DNA of 64,000 nt from Sediminibacter sp. Hel_I_10 (lineage in GTDB: Bacteria > Bacteroidota > Bacteroidia > Flavobacteriales > Flavobacteriaceae): NCBI RefSeq assembly GCF_000688335.1, contig NZ_JHZX01000001.1, positions 1,488,001 through 1,552,000 on the forward strand, in the 5' to 3' direction. Of this stretch, positions 55,210 to 64,000 are shown one piece after another (the stretch's first letter is position 1; each line of letters starts with the position of its first letter). The position numbers and the translations under genes were made by a program. The notes below the pieces were generated by a model that was given only the letters and a program-made list of their open reading frames with translations, did no database searches and was not told the DNA's origin.

Positions 55210-56436
55210 TTGTACACGTTTGGCATCTATATTTTAGGTTTTATTTTGAAAATTCTCGCAGCATTCCATCCTAAAATTAAAAAAGGGGTGCTTGGAAGAC
55301 GAGAAACCTTCTTGAAACTCAAAAATGACATTTTAATTACAGATCAAACGCTTTGGTTTCATTGCGCTTCTTTAGGCGAGTACGAACAAGGACTTCCCGT
55401 TTTTGAAGTGCTTCGAAAAGACTATCCTTCACACAAAATCATCTTAAGCTTTTTCTCTCCTTCTGGATATGAGATTCGAAAACATTCAAAAGTGGCAGAT
55501 CTTGTCGTTTACCTACCATTAGACACTAAAAAAAATGCCATAAAGTTTATAGAACTCACTCATCCTGATCTTGTTGTTTTTGTAAAATATGACATTTGGC
55601 CAAATCTTTTGAAGCAAGTGAAAGCACATCAGATTCGTGCCATTTTAATTTCAGCTCGTTTCAGAAAAACACAAGCTTATTTTAAATGCTATGGAAATCG
55701 TCTTCGTCAATCTCTTTTTGCCTTTGGGCATATTTTTGTTCAAGATGAAAAATCACATCACTTATTGAAATCTATAGGTTTTAATTCTAGCACTATTAGT
55801 GGGGACACTCGTTACGATAGAGTCTACAATCAACTGCAACAAAATAATCAATTGGATTTTATAGAAGCATTTAAAAGCTCTGCAACTTGCATTGTAATAG
55901 GGAGCAGTTGGCCAGAAGATGAATCGATTTTGATACCCTATATTAATGAACGTGCCTCTGCCCAATTAAAATTTATCATTGCCCCTCACGAAATTCATCA
56001 CAATCACATTCAAAGCCTCATTTCAAAACTTCAGGTCAAAACCATTAAGAAATCTGAAGTGGCAGAACATCACTTAGAGGATTTTAAGGTCTTAATTGTG
56101 GACAACGTAGGATTGCTGTCAAAAATATACGGTAGCGCCTCTATCGCTTATGTTGGTGGTGCGATGGGCAGTACTGGATTGCATAATATTTTGGAACCTG
56201 CTGTTTTTGGAGTCCCCATAATTATTGGTCAGAACTATGACAGATTTCCTGAAGCCAAAGCAATGATTGAGACTGCAGGTGTAACTTCGGTAAAAAATAC
56301 AGAAGAACTAAGCACTGTTTTGAACACTTTAATTACGTCATCAGATTACTGTAAGGCAGAGGGAGAAAAAAATGCCGCTTTCGTAAACAAAAATAGAGGT
56401 GCTGTAAACCAAATTACAGATTACCTTCGTAATTAA
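55210..56436 (+). CDS. waaA: 3-deoxy-D-manno-octulosonic acid transferase
   Basis: 408 residues with TTG as the start codon; a stop lies just upstream and no in-frame ATG is near. An N-terminal hydrophobic anchor (about 1-20) is followed by WFHCASLGEYEQGLPVFEVL, which contains the catalytic glutamate region, then GSSWPEDE and GGAMGSTGLHNILEPAVFGV. It attaches Kdo to lipid A precursor in the inner membrane, an essential step of lipopolysaccharide assembly. It is divergent from the sugar aminotransferase operon. Confidence 0.93.
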   Translation: MYTFGIYILGFILKILAAFHPKIKKGVLGRRETFLKLKNDILITDQTLWFHCASLGEYEQGLPVFEVLRKDYPSHKIILSFFSPSGYEIRKHSKVADLVVYLPLDTKKNAIKFIELTHPDLVVFVKYDIWPNLLKQVKAHQIRAILISARFRKTQAYFKCYGNRLRQSLFAFGHIFVQDEKSHHLLKSIGFNSSTISGDTRYDRVYNQLQQNNQLDFIEAFKSSATCIVIGSSWPEDESILIPYINERASAQLKFIIAPHEIHHNHIQSLISKLQVKTIKKSEVAEHHLEDFKVLIVDNVGLLSKIYGSASIAYVGGAMGSTGLHNILEPAVFGVPIIIGQNYDRFPEAKAMIETAGVTSVKNTEELSTVLNTLITSSDYCKAEGEKNAAFVNKNRGAVNQITDYLRN

Positions 56437-56515
56437 TAACATAATTATACAATCTGAATTGCAATTCAATTTAAGTTTATATTTTAGCCATCTATTTAAC
56501 ACTAAATTATTTATT

Positions 56516-56767
56516 ATGAAAAAACCAATTTTGAACCTTGCCTTAGCAATAGCCCTTGTCGTTTCTGTTAGTTCTTGTAGAGAAACTAAAGAAGGTGCAG
56601 ATAATGCTGCTGATGCTGTAGAAAACAGCGCGGAAGACGCTGCTGAAGCTACCGAAGGCGCTTTAGAAAAAGCTGGCAAAGCTATTGACAATGCGGTTGA
56701 AGAAACCAAAGAAGCAGGTGAAGCTGTTGAGCAAGCTGTCGATTCTATCGATGGTGAGAACAACTAA
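56516..56767 (+). CDS. Small helical lipoprotein
   Basis: 83 residues from the ATG at 56516. A longer frame begins 19 codons earlier with TTG, but the lipoprotein signal starts at MKKPILNLALAIALVVSVSS with the lipid cysteine next. The mature part is Ala/Glu/Lys-rich, with 11-residue-like periodicity (AADAVENSAEDAAEATEGAL, EETKEAGEAVEQAVDS), resembling LEA-like or apolipoprotein-like amphipathic helices. It may be a stress or envelope-spacing protein. TTG-n18-TATTTTAG upstream could be its promoter. Confidence 0.75.
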   Translation: MKKPILNLALAIALVVSVSSCRETKEGADNAADAVENSAEDAAEATEGALEKAGKAIDNAVEETKEAGEAVEQAVDSIDGENN

Positions 56768-56787
56768 ACACACCATAACTTTATAAC

Positions 56788-56817
56788 AAAAGGCCTGATA
56801 ATTTTATCAGGCCTTTT
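56788..56817 (+). terminator. Terminator after the small lipoprotein gene, probably bidirectional
   Basis: The 14-bp stem AAAAGGCCTGATAA / TTATCAGGCCTTTT with a 2-nt loop is AT-flanked on both sides. It can end the plus-strand lipoprotein gene and the minus-strand tonB at 56867. Confidence 0.85.
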
Positions 56818-56866
56818 CATTTTATGAAAAAATTGACATTGATCTAAATCAATGCTTAATTAGAAC

Positions 56867-57667
56867 TTAATCTTGTACTTTAAAGACAATAGGCAAGTTG
56901 TATAAAACCGAAACAGGCTTTTTCTGTTGCAATCCAGGTTTCATAACAGGTATTTTACCGGTCATACGCAAAGCTTCTTGCTCTAATCTCGGATGTGGAG
57001 CTCTGGTCAAGACTTCGGTGATTTTTCCAGATTTATCGATTTTAAATTGCACGTTGATACGCTGTACTCCCGAAAGGCCAAGCTCAGCCGCTAGACCGGT
57101 ATCGAATTTTCTTTGAATCAATTGAGCTAATTTATCAGACATGCATTGAACACGATCCTTGTTATTGGTCATTCCTTCACAACCTGGATAAATAGGTACC
57201 ATTTCAAGATCTCTCAAGTTGAATATTTCTGGTAGGGTCTCACCAACAGGTTCATCTTCATCTGTAAAAATAGAAGGATCAATAACAATACCAGTAGGCT
57301 GAGGTTTTGTAATTATATCTATTGGCTCTAATACAACATCATCATCTTTGATCTCGAACTTATTGGTGATCACTTGTTTTTTAACTTGCTTTACAGGTTC
57401 GACCTTCGGAATATCTGGCTCTGGAATATAATTTCTAGCGTCGAACGTGTGGTCTTCCGGAAGCAATCCCGCCAAATCTGGTTGCTTGTAGGTCTTATCC
57501 TCAAATTTCATCTCAAATAATCCGTAAGTACCCAAAAGGCAAAGAATTAATCCGATTTGAAAATACAAGGATGAGTTTTTTCGTAAATTTGCATCATGCT
57601 TTTGTGATTTTCGCACATTATCATTGCTCTGACCAGCAATGTCGTGCGTTTTTTTAAGATTTTTCAT
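56867..57667 (-). CDS. TonB-type energy transducer 1
   Basis: 266 residues. A transmembrane anchor at about 31-52 (YFQIGLILCLLGTYGLFEM) is followed by a linker with PEPDIPKVEPVKQ and a C-terminal TonB_C domain (about 160-266) with YPGCEGMTNNKDRVQCMSDK, VQFKIDKSGKITEV and LPIVFKVQD. It would couple the proton-motive force (through ExbBD encoded elsewhere) to outer-membrane receptors such as that at 19052. It shares about half of its TonB_C residues with the next gene and is separated from it by a terminator. Confidence 0.9.
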   Translation of the reverse strand: MKNLKKTHDIAGQSNDNVRKSQKHDANLRKNSSLYFQIGLILCLLGTYGLFEMKFEDKTYKQPDLAGLLPEDHTFDARNYIPEPDIPKVEPVKQVKKQVITNKFEIKDDDVVLEPIDIITKPQPTGIVIDPSIFTDEDEPVGETLPEIFNLRDLEMVPIYPGCEGMTNNKDRVQCMSDKLAQLIQRKFDTGLAAELGLSGVQRINVQFKIDKSGKITEVLTRAPHPRLEQEALRMTGKIPVMKPGLQQKKPVSVLYNLPIVFKVQD

Positions 57668-57726
57668 AATAGTTCTAATTTAAAATGTTAATGTTATGAG
57701 AAAATCACAATAAGCGTACCAAAGTA

Positions 57727-57758
57727 AAAATCCCATCTAATTTCTTAGATGGGATTTT
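57727..57758 (-). terminator. Terminator after the second tonB gene
   Basis: The perfect 14-bp stem AAAATCCCATCTAA / TTAGATGGGATTTT has a 4-nt loop. It ends in a run of four T on the minus strand, between the two tonB genes. Confidence 0.85.
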
Positions 57759-57784
57759 GAATTTATAAGATATGTAATCTAAAT

Positions 57785-58510
57785 TTAGTCTTGTACCTGA
57801 AATAAGATTGGTAAAGAATAGGGCACAATTACGGCCTTTCCTCTTTGTTTTCCAGGTTGCATTTTAGGTAATAAACCGATAACGCGCTGTGCTTCTTTTT
57901 CAAGACCTGGATGCGGAGCTCTTGCTCTAACACCAACAATATTACCTGTTTTATCAATCTTGAATATCACATTAATACGTTGTCTTCCTGAAAGCCCTAA
58001 CTCACCAGCAAGTTCTGTATTAAACTTCCGGCTTACAAATTGAGTGATTTTATCAGACATACATTGCTTTTTAGCATTATTCCCCTTTTCATTTTCACAT
58101 CCAGGGAACACAGGAACATTCTCAATTACTGAAAATGGCACCTCAATGTCTTCTTCTACCTCAGCAACTTCAACTTCCTCTACCTCAACAATCTCTTCTT
58201 CTTGACTAGTTTCGGTTGACTCAATTACCGTTTCTTCAATTTCCTTTTCATCTTCTACAATCTCAATTTCTTCGGGAACCTTTGGTGGCGGTGGTGGCGG
58301 TGGCGGTGGAATTATTTGTTGTTGGGTGATTGGAATTTCTTCATCTTCCAATTCACCTAAATCCAACTGACCAATATCAATAACTTCTTCTTCGTAAGAC
58401 CTATAATTGATTGTCAAATACGTCAAAGTCATCATCAATGCCAGACCAACAGCAAAATAGAGCGAACTATTTCTGCTAACGTCTGATTTTGTATTCTTTT
58501 TAGGTTCCAT
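57785..58510 (-). CDS. TonB-type energy transducer 2
   Basis: 241 residues. A transmembrane helix at about 15-35 (LYFAVGLALMMTLTYLTI) precedes a linker with a run of nine prolines (about 66-74) and a Glu/Val-rich stretch (IEIVEDEKEIEETVIE). The TonB_C domain follows (about 135-241): FPGCENEKGNNAKKQCMSDK, VIFKIDKTGNIVGV and LPILFQVQD. It is a classical TonB layout, with the Pro-rich part spanning the periplasm. It follows the VanZ-like gene and may be read with it. Confidence 0.92.
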   Translation of the reverse strand: MEPKKNTKSDVSRNSSLYFAVGLALMMTLTYLTINYRSYEEEVIDIGQLDLGELEDEEIPITQQQIIPPPPPPPPPKVPEEIEIVEDEKEIEETVIESTETSQEEEIVEVEEVEVAEVEEDIEVPFSVIENVPVFPGCENEKGNNAKKQCMSDKITQFVSRKFNTELAGELGLSGRQRINVIFKIDKTGNIVGVRARAPHPGLEKEAQRVIGLLPKMQPGKQRGKAVIVPYSLPILFQVQD

Positions 58511-58567
58511 GTGCTTTAAAAGGTTTTTCGAATGCTAAATTAACTAATTTTTTACCAAAAAAACAAG

Positions 58568-58960
58568 CTAAGCATTCATTTTTAAATTCATTCGTTTTCT
58601 TAAGACCAATGCTATTACAGCTAATAGAACTCCCAAAGAGTTCGCTAAAACATCATAAGCGTCTAAGGTTCTGTTCGATGTAAGAACATGTTGTAACACC
58701 TCAATAACAATGCCATAAACGATTACAAAAACAGCGGCATATAAAATTTTATGCTTTTTCTGCTTATAGCTAAAGTAGTTATAAGCTAATATGGTAAACA
58801 TGCTATAGGCTATAAAATGATAGATTTTATCATCGTAACTAGAGCCCAACTCTGGCATCCCGCCAGTATTTATTAAACTACCAATGGTAAGCGCTGTAGC
58901 GTAGCCAATCACGAGGATAAGCGACCATTTCTTAAGCACCAACAAGTTCCTTGTAGGCAT
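58568..58960 (-). CDS. VanZ-like membrane protein
   Basis: 130 residues with four predicted helices ([75 protein letters not shown]). The DKIYHFIAY and [10 protein letters not shown] segments match the VanZ/YfiM-like family. Function is unknown; the family name comes from teicoplanin resistance but most members have no resistance role. Its start overlaps gcvH by 29 nt, so translation is coupled. Confidence 0.85.
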   Translation of the reverse strand: MPTRNLLVLKKWSLILVIGYATALTIGSLINTGGMPELGSSYDDKIYHFIAYSMFTILAYNYFSYKQKKHKILYAAVFVIVYGIVIEVLQHVLTSNRTLDAYDVLANSLGVLLAVIALVLRKRMNLKMNA

Positions 58961-59312
58961 CTGCAGAGAGTAAGCCGTCTATTTGAGAAGCGTCTGAAAA
59001 TTTTAATTTGATCATCCAACCTTTACCATAAGGATCTGTATTTACCAATTCTGGTTCATCCTCTAATTGTTCGTTAAATGCTGTAATTTCTCCAGCTAGT
59101 GGTAAAAATAAATCTGAAACTGTTTTAACGGCTTCAACTGTTCCGAATACTTCTTCAAGATCTAAAGTTTCATCTACTGTTTCTACTTCTACATAGACAA
59201 TATCACCTAATTCGCCTTGTGCAAAATCAGTAATACCGACAGTAGCAGTATCGCCGTCAATCATTACCCATTCGTGGTCTTTGGTGTATTTTAAATTTGA
59301 TGGTATGTTCAT
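58932..59312 (-). CDS. gcvH: Glycine cleavage system H protein
   Basis: 126 residues, full-length lipoyl-carrying protein. The lipoylated lysine is K63 in [23 protein letters not shown] opens the protein and [15 protein letters not shown] is near the end. It shuttles the aminomethyl group in glycine cleavage. The gene lies between sprA and the VanZ-like gene, an arrangement common in Flavobacteriaceae. Other gcv genes are not in the window. Confidence 0.95.
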   Translation of the reverse strand: MNIPSNLKYTKDHEWVMIDGDTATVGITDFAQGELGDIVYVEVETVDETLDLEEVFGTVEAVKTVSDLFLPLAGEITAFNEQLEDEPELVNTDPYGKGWMIKLKFSDASQIDGLLSADAYKELVGA

Positions 59313-59370
59313 CTTCTAAAGATTTTTTATGTGTTCCACAAAAGTAATTTTTTTAGCAGTGAATTACTAC

Positions 59371-62300
59371 TTAATTCCCAAAATTGTAGCGCAGGGTAAA
59401 TCCAGATCTAATCGTGGTTTGTGGAAAGGCTGTTGATATTTCGTATTCTGAAAATGTATAGTCAAAATAGAAAATAGCCGTCAAGTTTTGGGTAAAAGCG
59501 TAATCTGCAGAGTATTTAATTCCCCAAATGGTTTGTCCTTGCGTCACCTGATTATTCTCAATGTCTAAATACCGAATAATCGTTTTGTTGTTTCTTACCG
59601 AAACATCCGCCTTCATATTTAAATCACTTTTTATAACCTGCTTAGGGCCTGCAAGCTTAGACCTAATTCTAAAGTCCTTGATGCGGTAACCTAAACCTAA
59701 AATATATTCATTTCCTCTAATTTCGGTCATTAAATTGTTATCAAAACTTAAGGACAAAATCCTGTCTTTTTTCATTTCAGCTAAAATCTTAACCGAATTT
59801 TTCATTTCAAAATCCAATCTGAACAATGGGCTAAACTGTTCTTCTAAATTGATATTGCTAAAAAGCGTACTACTCTTGAAATTACCAGATTGATCTAATA
59901 CTTCATCTAAAGCTTGCTCCTCATAAGGCACTCCTGGCTGTAAATCTCCTGGTGCCAAATCAAGATTGGTTCTAAACTGATTAATGGTGTAATTTGAACG
60001 ATACCCATGGGTTACAGAAAAACGTTTGAAGCGTTTTTTAAACCACTCCATCTTCATAAAGCCGGTATATTTTAATTGCCAATTCGGGATTGGAATATCC
60101 CTAAATGCAGAGAGGCCAATCTTGTCTGGGCTTGTACCCTTGTAAGCCGATAAAAATGCTGGTAATAAAACGCGTTGACTTGTTTTGCCAAATCCCAAAG
60201 GATAGCCTTCACCATCTACATCATAATTGGTAGTTCCATAAAATTCTCGGGCCAATCTATTGGCAATCACCAAACGGTTGCTTCTAAAATCATCAAAAGC
60301 TTGTGATTGGGTTTCATCACTTTTACTAAATGCCGTACCAATTAATGCTGTGGAAATACTAAAGTTTCCGAAAGTATTTGGGTTTAGACCTCTATAATCT
60401 AAAACACCATCGGTGCCTTCTTCTCCATTAGGCAACAAATAATCTTCTACCCTAAAACTTTCGGTTGTATTACTGGCGTAAGTTCTATTTCCTGTTAAAT
60501 CAATCTTTAAATCCTCAACCAATTCAAGCTCTGCAGAAATATCTAAAATACGGTTGGTGGTTTCAGCGTATTGTTGGTTAAATTCTGGATAAACAGTTAA
60601 CCAACCATTTCTAGCAGCTAAGTCTCTAATATCACCTTGACCTCCAAATGTAAAGCCAACGGTTGGTCGCAAAGTTCCGATAAAACCAGGTGTATTAAGG
60701 TAACCTGGCAAAAAGGTCCCGTTATTTTCTGTATAGTTTATTTGAACACGTTTTACCGCTGTTGCCAATCCTACCAAACTATTTAGAGCTTGCCTGCCAG
60801 CACTATCTTTATTTTCTGCAGGATCTTGCTGATCTTGTCGTTGTGAATCAAGTTTTTGAGAGGTTTGCTTTAAATCTCTACCCGGTGTTGCACGTCTGCT
60901 TGCTGCTCGTGTTGGTGCCTTTTTCTTTTTGACTAATCCAACGTGCTTATACAGGGTTTCCATATTAAAAGCCGAGTTGATATTGTGCGTGTTGGCATTT
61001 TGTATGGAGTTCCCTAAATTATAAGTGGTAAAACCTTGGCTCGGGTCATCTAGGTTATTCAAAACTTGAAGGTTATTATTTAAATCTGAACCCTTTTGCC
61101 ATTGAAAATCTCCAGTATAAGAATAGGTTGCCCTTACAAAACTTAAGGTAGGAATCTTGTATAATGGAATCTCATAATTAATTTGTAATTGCTGACTTTG
61201 GATGTTTGGATCTCCTACGTCAAAAAAGCCGTCCCAAACATTACGAGTAGGATCCTGCCGTCCGTTAAGCTCGTCATTGATAAAATAATTACGAACAATA
61301 TTATTATTTGAAGCCGTGAAATTCATGCTCAAGGCCTTGGTGAAATTATAATTAATGGTGTATTGTGAGTTGAAATTATAATTTCTACGGAATAGTTCAT
61401 CTAAGCCAATATTACCGCCCGCCAACTCGATTTCCCTAAATTTCTGGCGGTTAAATTGCCTTACAATATCAGAATTTACAGAAAAACTTGTGGGGATCGG
61501 GTTGAAATTGAAGTCTTTTAAAATTTTCCAATACTTGCCTGTAAATAAACTGTCGTTCTTCTTAAAAGGCTCAATAGATAGTGGTACAAAATTGTAATTG
61601 TAATTGGCACCTGCTCTAATATTTTGATCCAATGATCTTGCAATCTCGAAATCGCGATGCTCTACCTGATTGTATGAATAATTAAACGTGAAGTTCTCCA
61701 CATCATAAAAACGCGGTACAGTCTCACCTGTTCTTTGTTTTCTAACTCCAATGAAATTAATACTTTTTCGCTTGGTATAATCTTCAGATTGGGTTCTAAT
61801 GGTTTCACGTTCTGCTTCAGATTCCGCTGCGTCTAATCTCGATTCTAACTTTAAATCTTGATAAAACTGATCGTATTCTGGAGTGATGAGCTCTTCACCA
61901 ACACCGTAATTAAAAGGGATTTGAAGTCCCCATTTCTTCGGAAACAACTGCCCAACATTTACATTGGTAACCACATCATACTGTTGCACATCTTCTCGAC
62001 TTCGCTCATTAGGACGCTGCTCTACAGAACCAAAACCAATGGTGCTCTTTCTTCCCGTTGCACTTATGTTTGCAAAGTCGGCAATATTACTATCTAAACC
62101 TGCCACGGCTGCCCAACCACCTTCATTATCCAAATCTGACAACCTCAACTCATTGAACCAAATTTCACCACATGCTGGCAATCCTGAAGTTCCTGGGTTT
62201 TTAACACCCACCATGAGCACTCTAATATCTCCAAAATTTGGATTTCCTTTAATAGCCACACGCTGCTGACCTAATTCTGTATAGGGCGCAAATTCATCAA

Positions 62301-64000
62301 CTTCTGTTAATTGACCGTTGTTCACATCATAGAACGTAGGATCTATATCTGCCAAGGTTCCTGCTGATATCCCTAGTGATTTGATTTGTTCTAAAACCTC
62401 CAACGGTAAATTGATCTCATTAACCTCGGGCCAAACATTTTCAGCTACAATAGAGCCAGAAGATACTTGTAATGGCACTTCTATTTGATAATAGTTCTGT
62501 GTAAAATCATTACCCATCCTAATAAAACCTACCAACTCACCATCATTCAAACTGCCAACCTCTCCTTCTTCTGCGTGAATAAACATGCGCAAATTATTAT
62601 ACTGGCGCATATCTACATTAATGTTTTTATAAACCCCTCGGTAATCTTCTGGTTCTAAATCACAAACTTCAACTTGCAAAGACTGCTCATTTTGACGAAT
62701 AATATTATTGTTATTGTTCAATTGCTCTAAAACCACACCAGGAGGCAGCACATAATTACCGTCATTATCCTGTAATCCAACCACACCTACATTTAAAGTG
62801 GTATTATCCCCATCATTATTAGGCTCATCATCCAAGGACAAACGGTAGCGTCTCCAATCACTTCTCACCAAATCTAAAGTAGCAAAACGCAATGTTGTGG
62901 TTTGTGTAAAATCAGTTAAAAACATACGCGCAAAACGCACCGATCTAATATCTGAAATTCCTCCTATAGCTTCAGTTGGCTCAGAAATCGGAATTCTAAA
63001 TTGGTAGTAAGTCACTTGATCTGTAGAACCATTTGGCAAGGTAATATCACGCGTTTTAATATCGTTGATCTGAGGATTACCTGCGCTTAAAGATAGCGGA
63101 GTGATGTCTATTTCATATTGAAAATAGCTATCAATAGTGTTCATGGTATTATCTCGGTTGATGTCTTCTACATCTGGCTGAGCGGTGGACCCACGATTGG
63201 TATCACTAAAAGTATCTGGTGAATTTCCTTCTTGACCATTATATTGCCTATAACGCTGGAAGATATCACCTTCTCTATTTAAATAATACACGTAATTATC
63301 TTTAGAGGGATCTGGACCAAACTGTGGACCAAACCGCTCTATTTCCTGAGCATCATCATAACCATCATAACCTACATCTTGGTTGGTACGCGCTTCTCCG
63401 GCCGTATCAAACGTATAAATCAAAGATTGATTTAATGGTACCACAGCACCAAAAGAAGTTGGTGTTAATCCTGATATATCTCCATTCTCAGGTAATCCGT
63501 TCTCGTATTGTTTCTTTCCATCTTTAATAACGTCTTCGGAAATATTACCCAAATTGATAAACAGTTTACCACCATTTGTTGGTGCGTCGTCATTTAAAAA
63601 CGGATCTAAAAGCCAGAATTCAATATATTCTACATTGGCCTGTTCAAAATCTGTAGAGGTAATTTGTCTTGTAATACCTGCCCAACTGTCTTGTGGATCG
63701 ACGGTATCATCTGCTGAAGTCGGGTCAAAATTGTAAGGTCCTCTTTCCGTAGGATAATAGGTTAAATCTAAACTGTTGATGACCGTAGTTTGCCCCTGTG
63801 CAATATCTATTTCAGGAAAAATTTCATCAATAAAAATACGACGTGTATATAAGTTTGACACATCGTCATCATTAATTTCATTAGGGCGCTGGCTACTGTA
63901 GAATATAGGATCTATGGTGTACCAGTTTAATAGGGCACGGTCAAACCCATTTTGCAGTCCTGGATCATCCTCATCTGGAAATCCAGCATAAGTTTTTTCT
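59371..64000 (-). CDS. sprA: SprA-family gliding motility/type IX secretion protein (partial, N-terminus outside window)
   Basis: The frame is open from the right edge at 64000 down to 59371, about 1542 codons; the in-frame ATG-like codon at 63861 is not the start. Near the edge RALLNWYTIDPIFYSSQRPN matches SprA. The rest includes YLNREGDIFQRYR, GEIWFNELRLSDLDNEGGWA and a beta-rich barrel with a terminal strand ending in TLRYNFGN. SprA is the large outer-membrane translocon of the type IX secretion system, needed for gliding and export of cargo such as that at 38550. Complete SprA proteins are about 2400 residues. It is followed by gcvH after 58 nt. Confidence 0.93.
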   Translation of the reverse strand, partial: EKTYAGFPDEDDPGLQNGFDRALLNWYTIDPIFYSSQRPNEINDDDVSNLYTRRIFIDEIFPEIDIAQGQTTVINSLDLTYYPTERGPYNFDPTSADDTVDPQDSWAGITRQITSTDFEQANVEYIEFWLLDPFLNDDAPTNGGKLFINLGNISEDVIKDGKKQYENGLPENGDISGLTPTSFGAVVPLNQSLIYTFDTAGEARTNQDVGYDGYDDAQEIERFGPQFGPDPSKDNYVYYLNREGDIFQRYRQYNGQEGNSPDTFSDTNRGSTAQPDVEDINRDNTMNTIDSYFQYEIDITPLSLSAGNPQINDIKTRDITLPNGSTDQVTYYQFRIPISEPTEAIGGISDIRSVRFARMFLTDFTQTTTLRFATLDLVRSDWRRYRLSLDDEPNNDGDNTTLNVGVVGLQDNDGNYVLPPGVVLEQLNNNNNIIRQNEQSLQVEVCDLEPEDYRGVYKNINVDMRQYNNLRMFIHAEEGEVGSLNDGELVGFIRMGNDFTQNYYQIEVPLQVSSGSIVAENVWPEVNEINLPLEVLEQIKSLGISAGTLADIDPTFYDVNNGQLTEVDEFAPYTELGQQRVAIKGNPNFGDIRVLMVGVKNPGTSGLPACGEIWFNELRLSDLDNEGGWAAVAGLDSNIADFANISATGRKSTIGFGSVEQRPNERSREDVQQYDVVTNVNVGQLFPKKWGLQIPFNYGVGEELITPEYDQFYQDLKLESRLDAAESEAERETIRTQSEDYTKRKSINFIGVRKQRTGETVPRFYDVENFTFNYSYNQVEHRDFEIARSLDQNIRAGANYNYNFVPLSIEPFKKNDSLFTGKYWKILKDFNFNPIPTSFSVNSDIVRQFNRQKFREIELAGGNIGLDELFRRNYNFNSQYTINYNFTKALSMNFTASNNNIVRNYFINDELNGRQDPTRNVWDGFFDVGDPNIQSQQLQINYEIPLYKIPTLSFVRATYSYTGDFQWQKGSDLNNNLQVLNNLDDPSQGFTTYNLGNSIQNANTHNINSAFNMETLYKHVGLVKKKKAPTRAASRRATPGRDLKQTSQKLDSQRQDQQDPAENKDSAGRQALNSLVGLATAVKRVQINYTENNGTFLPGYLNTPGFIGTLRPTVGFTFGGQGDIRDLAARNGWLTVYPEFNQQYAETTNRILDISAELELVEDLKIDLTGNRTYASNTTESFRVEDYLLPNGEEGTDGVLDYRGLNPNTFGNFSISTALIGTAFSKSDETQSQAFDDFRSNRLVIANRLAREFYGTTNYDVDGEGYPLGFGKTSQRVLLPAFLSAYKGTSPDKIGLSAFRDIPIPNWQLKYTGFMKMEWFKKRFKRFSVTHGYRSNYTINQFRTNLDLAPGDLQPGVPYEEQALDEVLDQSGNFKSSTLFSNINLEEQFSPLFRLDFEMKNSVKILAEMKKDRILSLSFDNNLMTEIRGNEYILGLGYRIKDFRIRSKLAGPKQVIKSDLNMKADVSVRNNKTIIRYLDIENNQVTQGQTIWGIKYSADYAFTQNLTAIFYFDYTFSEYEISTAFPQTTIRSGFTLRYNFGN

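Noticed and set aside
56341-56763. 140-residue minus-strand ORF
   Set aside because: Antisense to the small lipoprotein; the Ala/Ser-rich reading is the reverse of its Ala/Glu codons.
58300-58320. Short GGT repeat tract on the plus strand
   Set aside because: It is the reverse complement of the CC-rich codons for the TonB proline run, not an independent repeat.
63859-63861. GTG as start of sprA
   Set aside because: The same frame is open to the window edge and the upstream residues match SprA, so it is internal.
1-64000. tRNA genes, CRISPR arrays, insertion sequences, prophage
   Set aside because: Searched by eye on both strands in all spacers; no cloverleaf, regularly spaced repeats, transposase or integrase was seen.

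Overview
The window comes from a marine-type member of the Flavobacteriaceae (Bacteroidota). The evidence is the paralogous GLPGLI proteins, a SprA gliding/type IX secretion protein, a C-terminal type IX sorting domain, many TonB and carboxypeptidase-regulatory-like outer-membrane proteins, a K+-dependent membrane pyrophosphatase, promoters of the TTG-N19-TAnnTTTG type, and AT-rich spacers with few Shine-Dalgarno sites. I saw no rRNA, tRNA, CRISPR array, insertion sequence or phage gene; it looks like ordinary chromosome.

Layout. 1-5145 (minus): branched-chain amino acid operon ilvD-ilvB-ilvN-ilvC, with ilvC cut by the left edge. 5565-6131: a PAS/LOV-like protein without the photoactive cysteine. 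6324-14313: nitrogen assimilation, with gltB-gltD facing away from glnK-amt. 14354-15997: metK behind a SAM-II type riboswitch with an enlarged loop, bounded by terminators. 16113-26318: a surface lipoprotein, then a locus of three GLPGLI proteins, an outer-membrane beta-barrel and a small periplasmic protein, all minus strand, facing a histidine kinase/response regulator pair. A 10-bp-phased triple GTTAAC array lies between the two arms and is the best candidate for an undescribed regulatory system.

26457-34140: exported propeller-like protein, deoxynucleoside kinase, polyphosphate kinase, App1-type phosphatase, membrane pyrophosphatase and soluble pyrophosphatase, a neighbourhood rich in phosphoanhydride chemistry. 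34263-39662: DUF4174 protein, DUF5686 outer-membrane protein, pyruvate dehydrogenase E1 beta, and a type IX cargo protein. 39798-44088: etfB-etfA, a bifunctional-nuclease-family protein, and a nucleoside transporter fused to a periplasmic domain. 44288-47585: thymidylate synthase, a tandem TonB-C-like exported protein, a small CBM48-like protein, and a dihydrofolate reductase fused to a two-helix membrane domain.

47610-51248: FAD-dependent oxidoreductase, hexapeptide acetyltransferase, fabD and lspA. 51292-56767: a tiny conserved-looking protein, an amidohydrolase, galE, a DegT-type aminotransferase, Kdo transferase waaA, and a small lipoprotein. 56867-64000 (minus): two TonB proteins, VanZ-like protein, gcvH and the C-terminal part of sprA, which runs off the right edge.

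All functions are inferred from reading the translated sequence. No database search or folding program was run.
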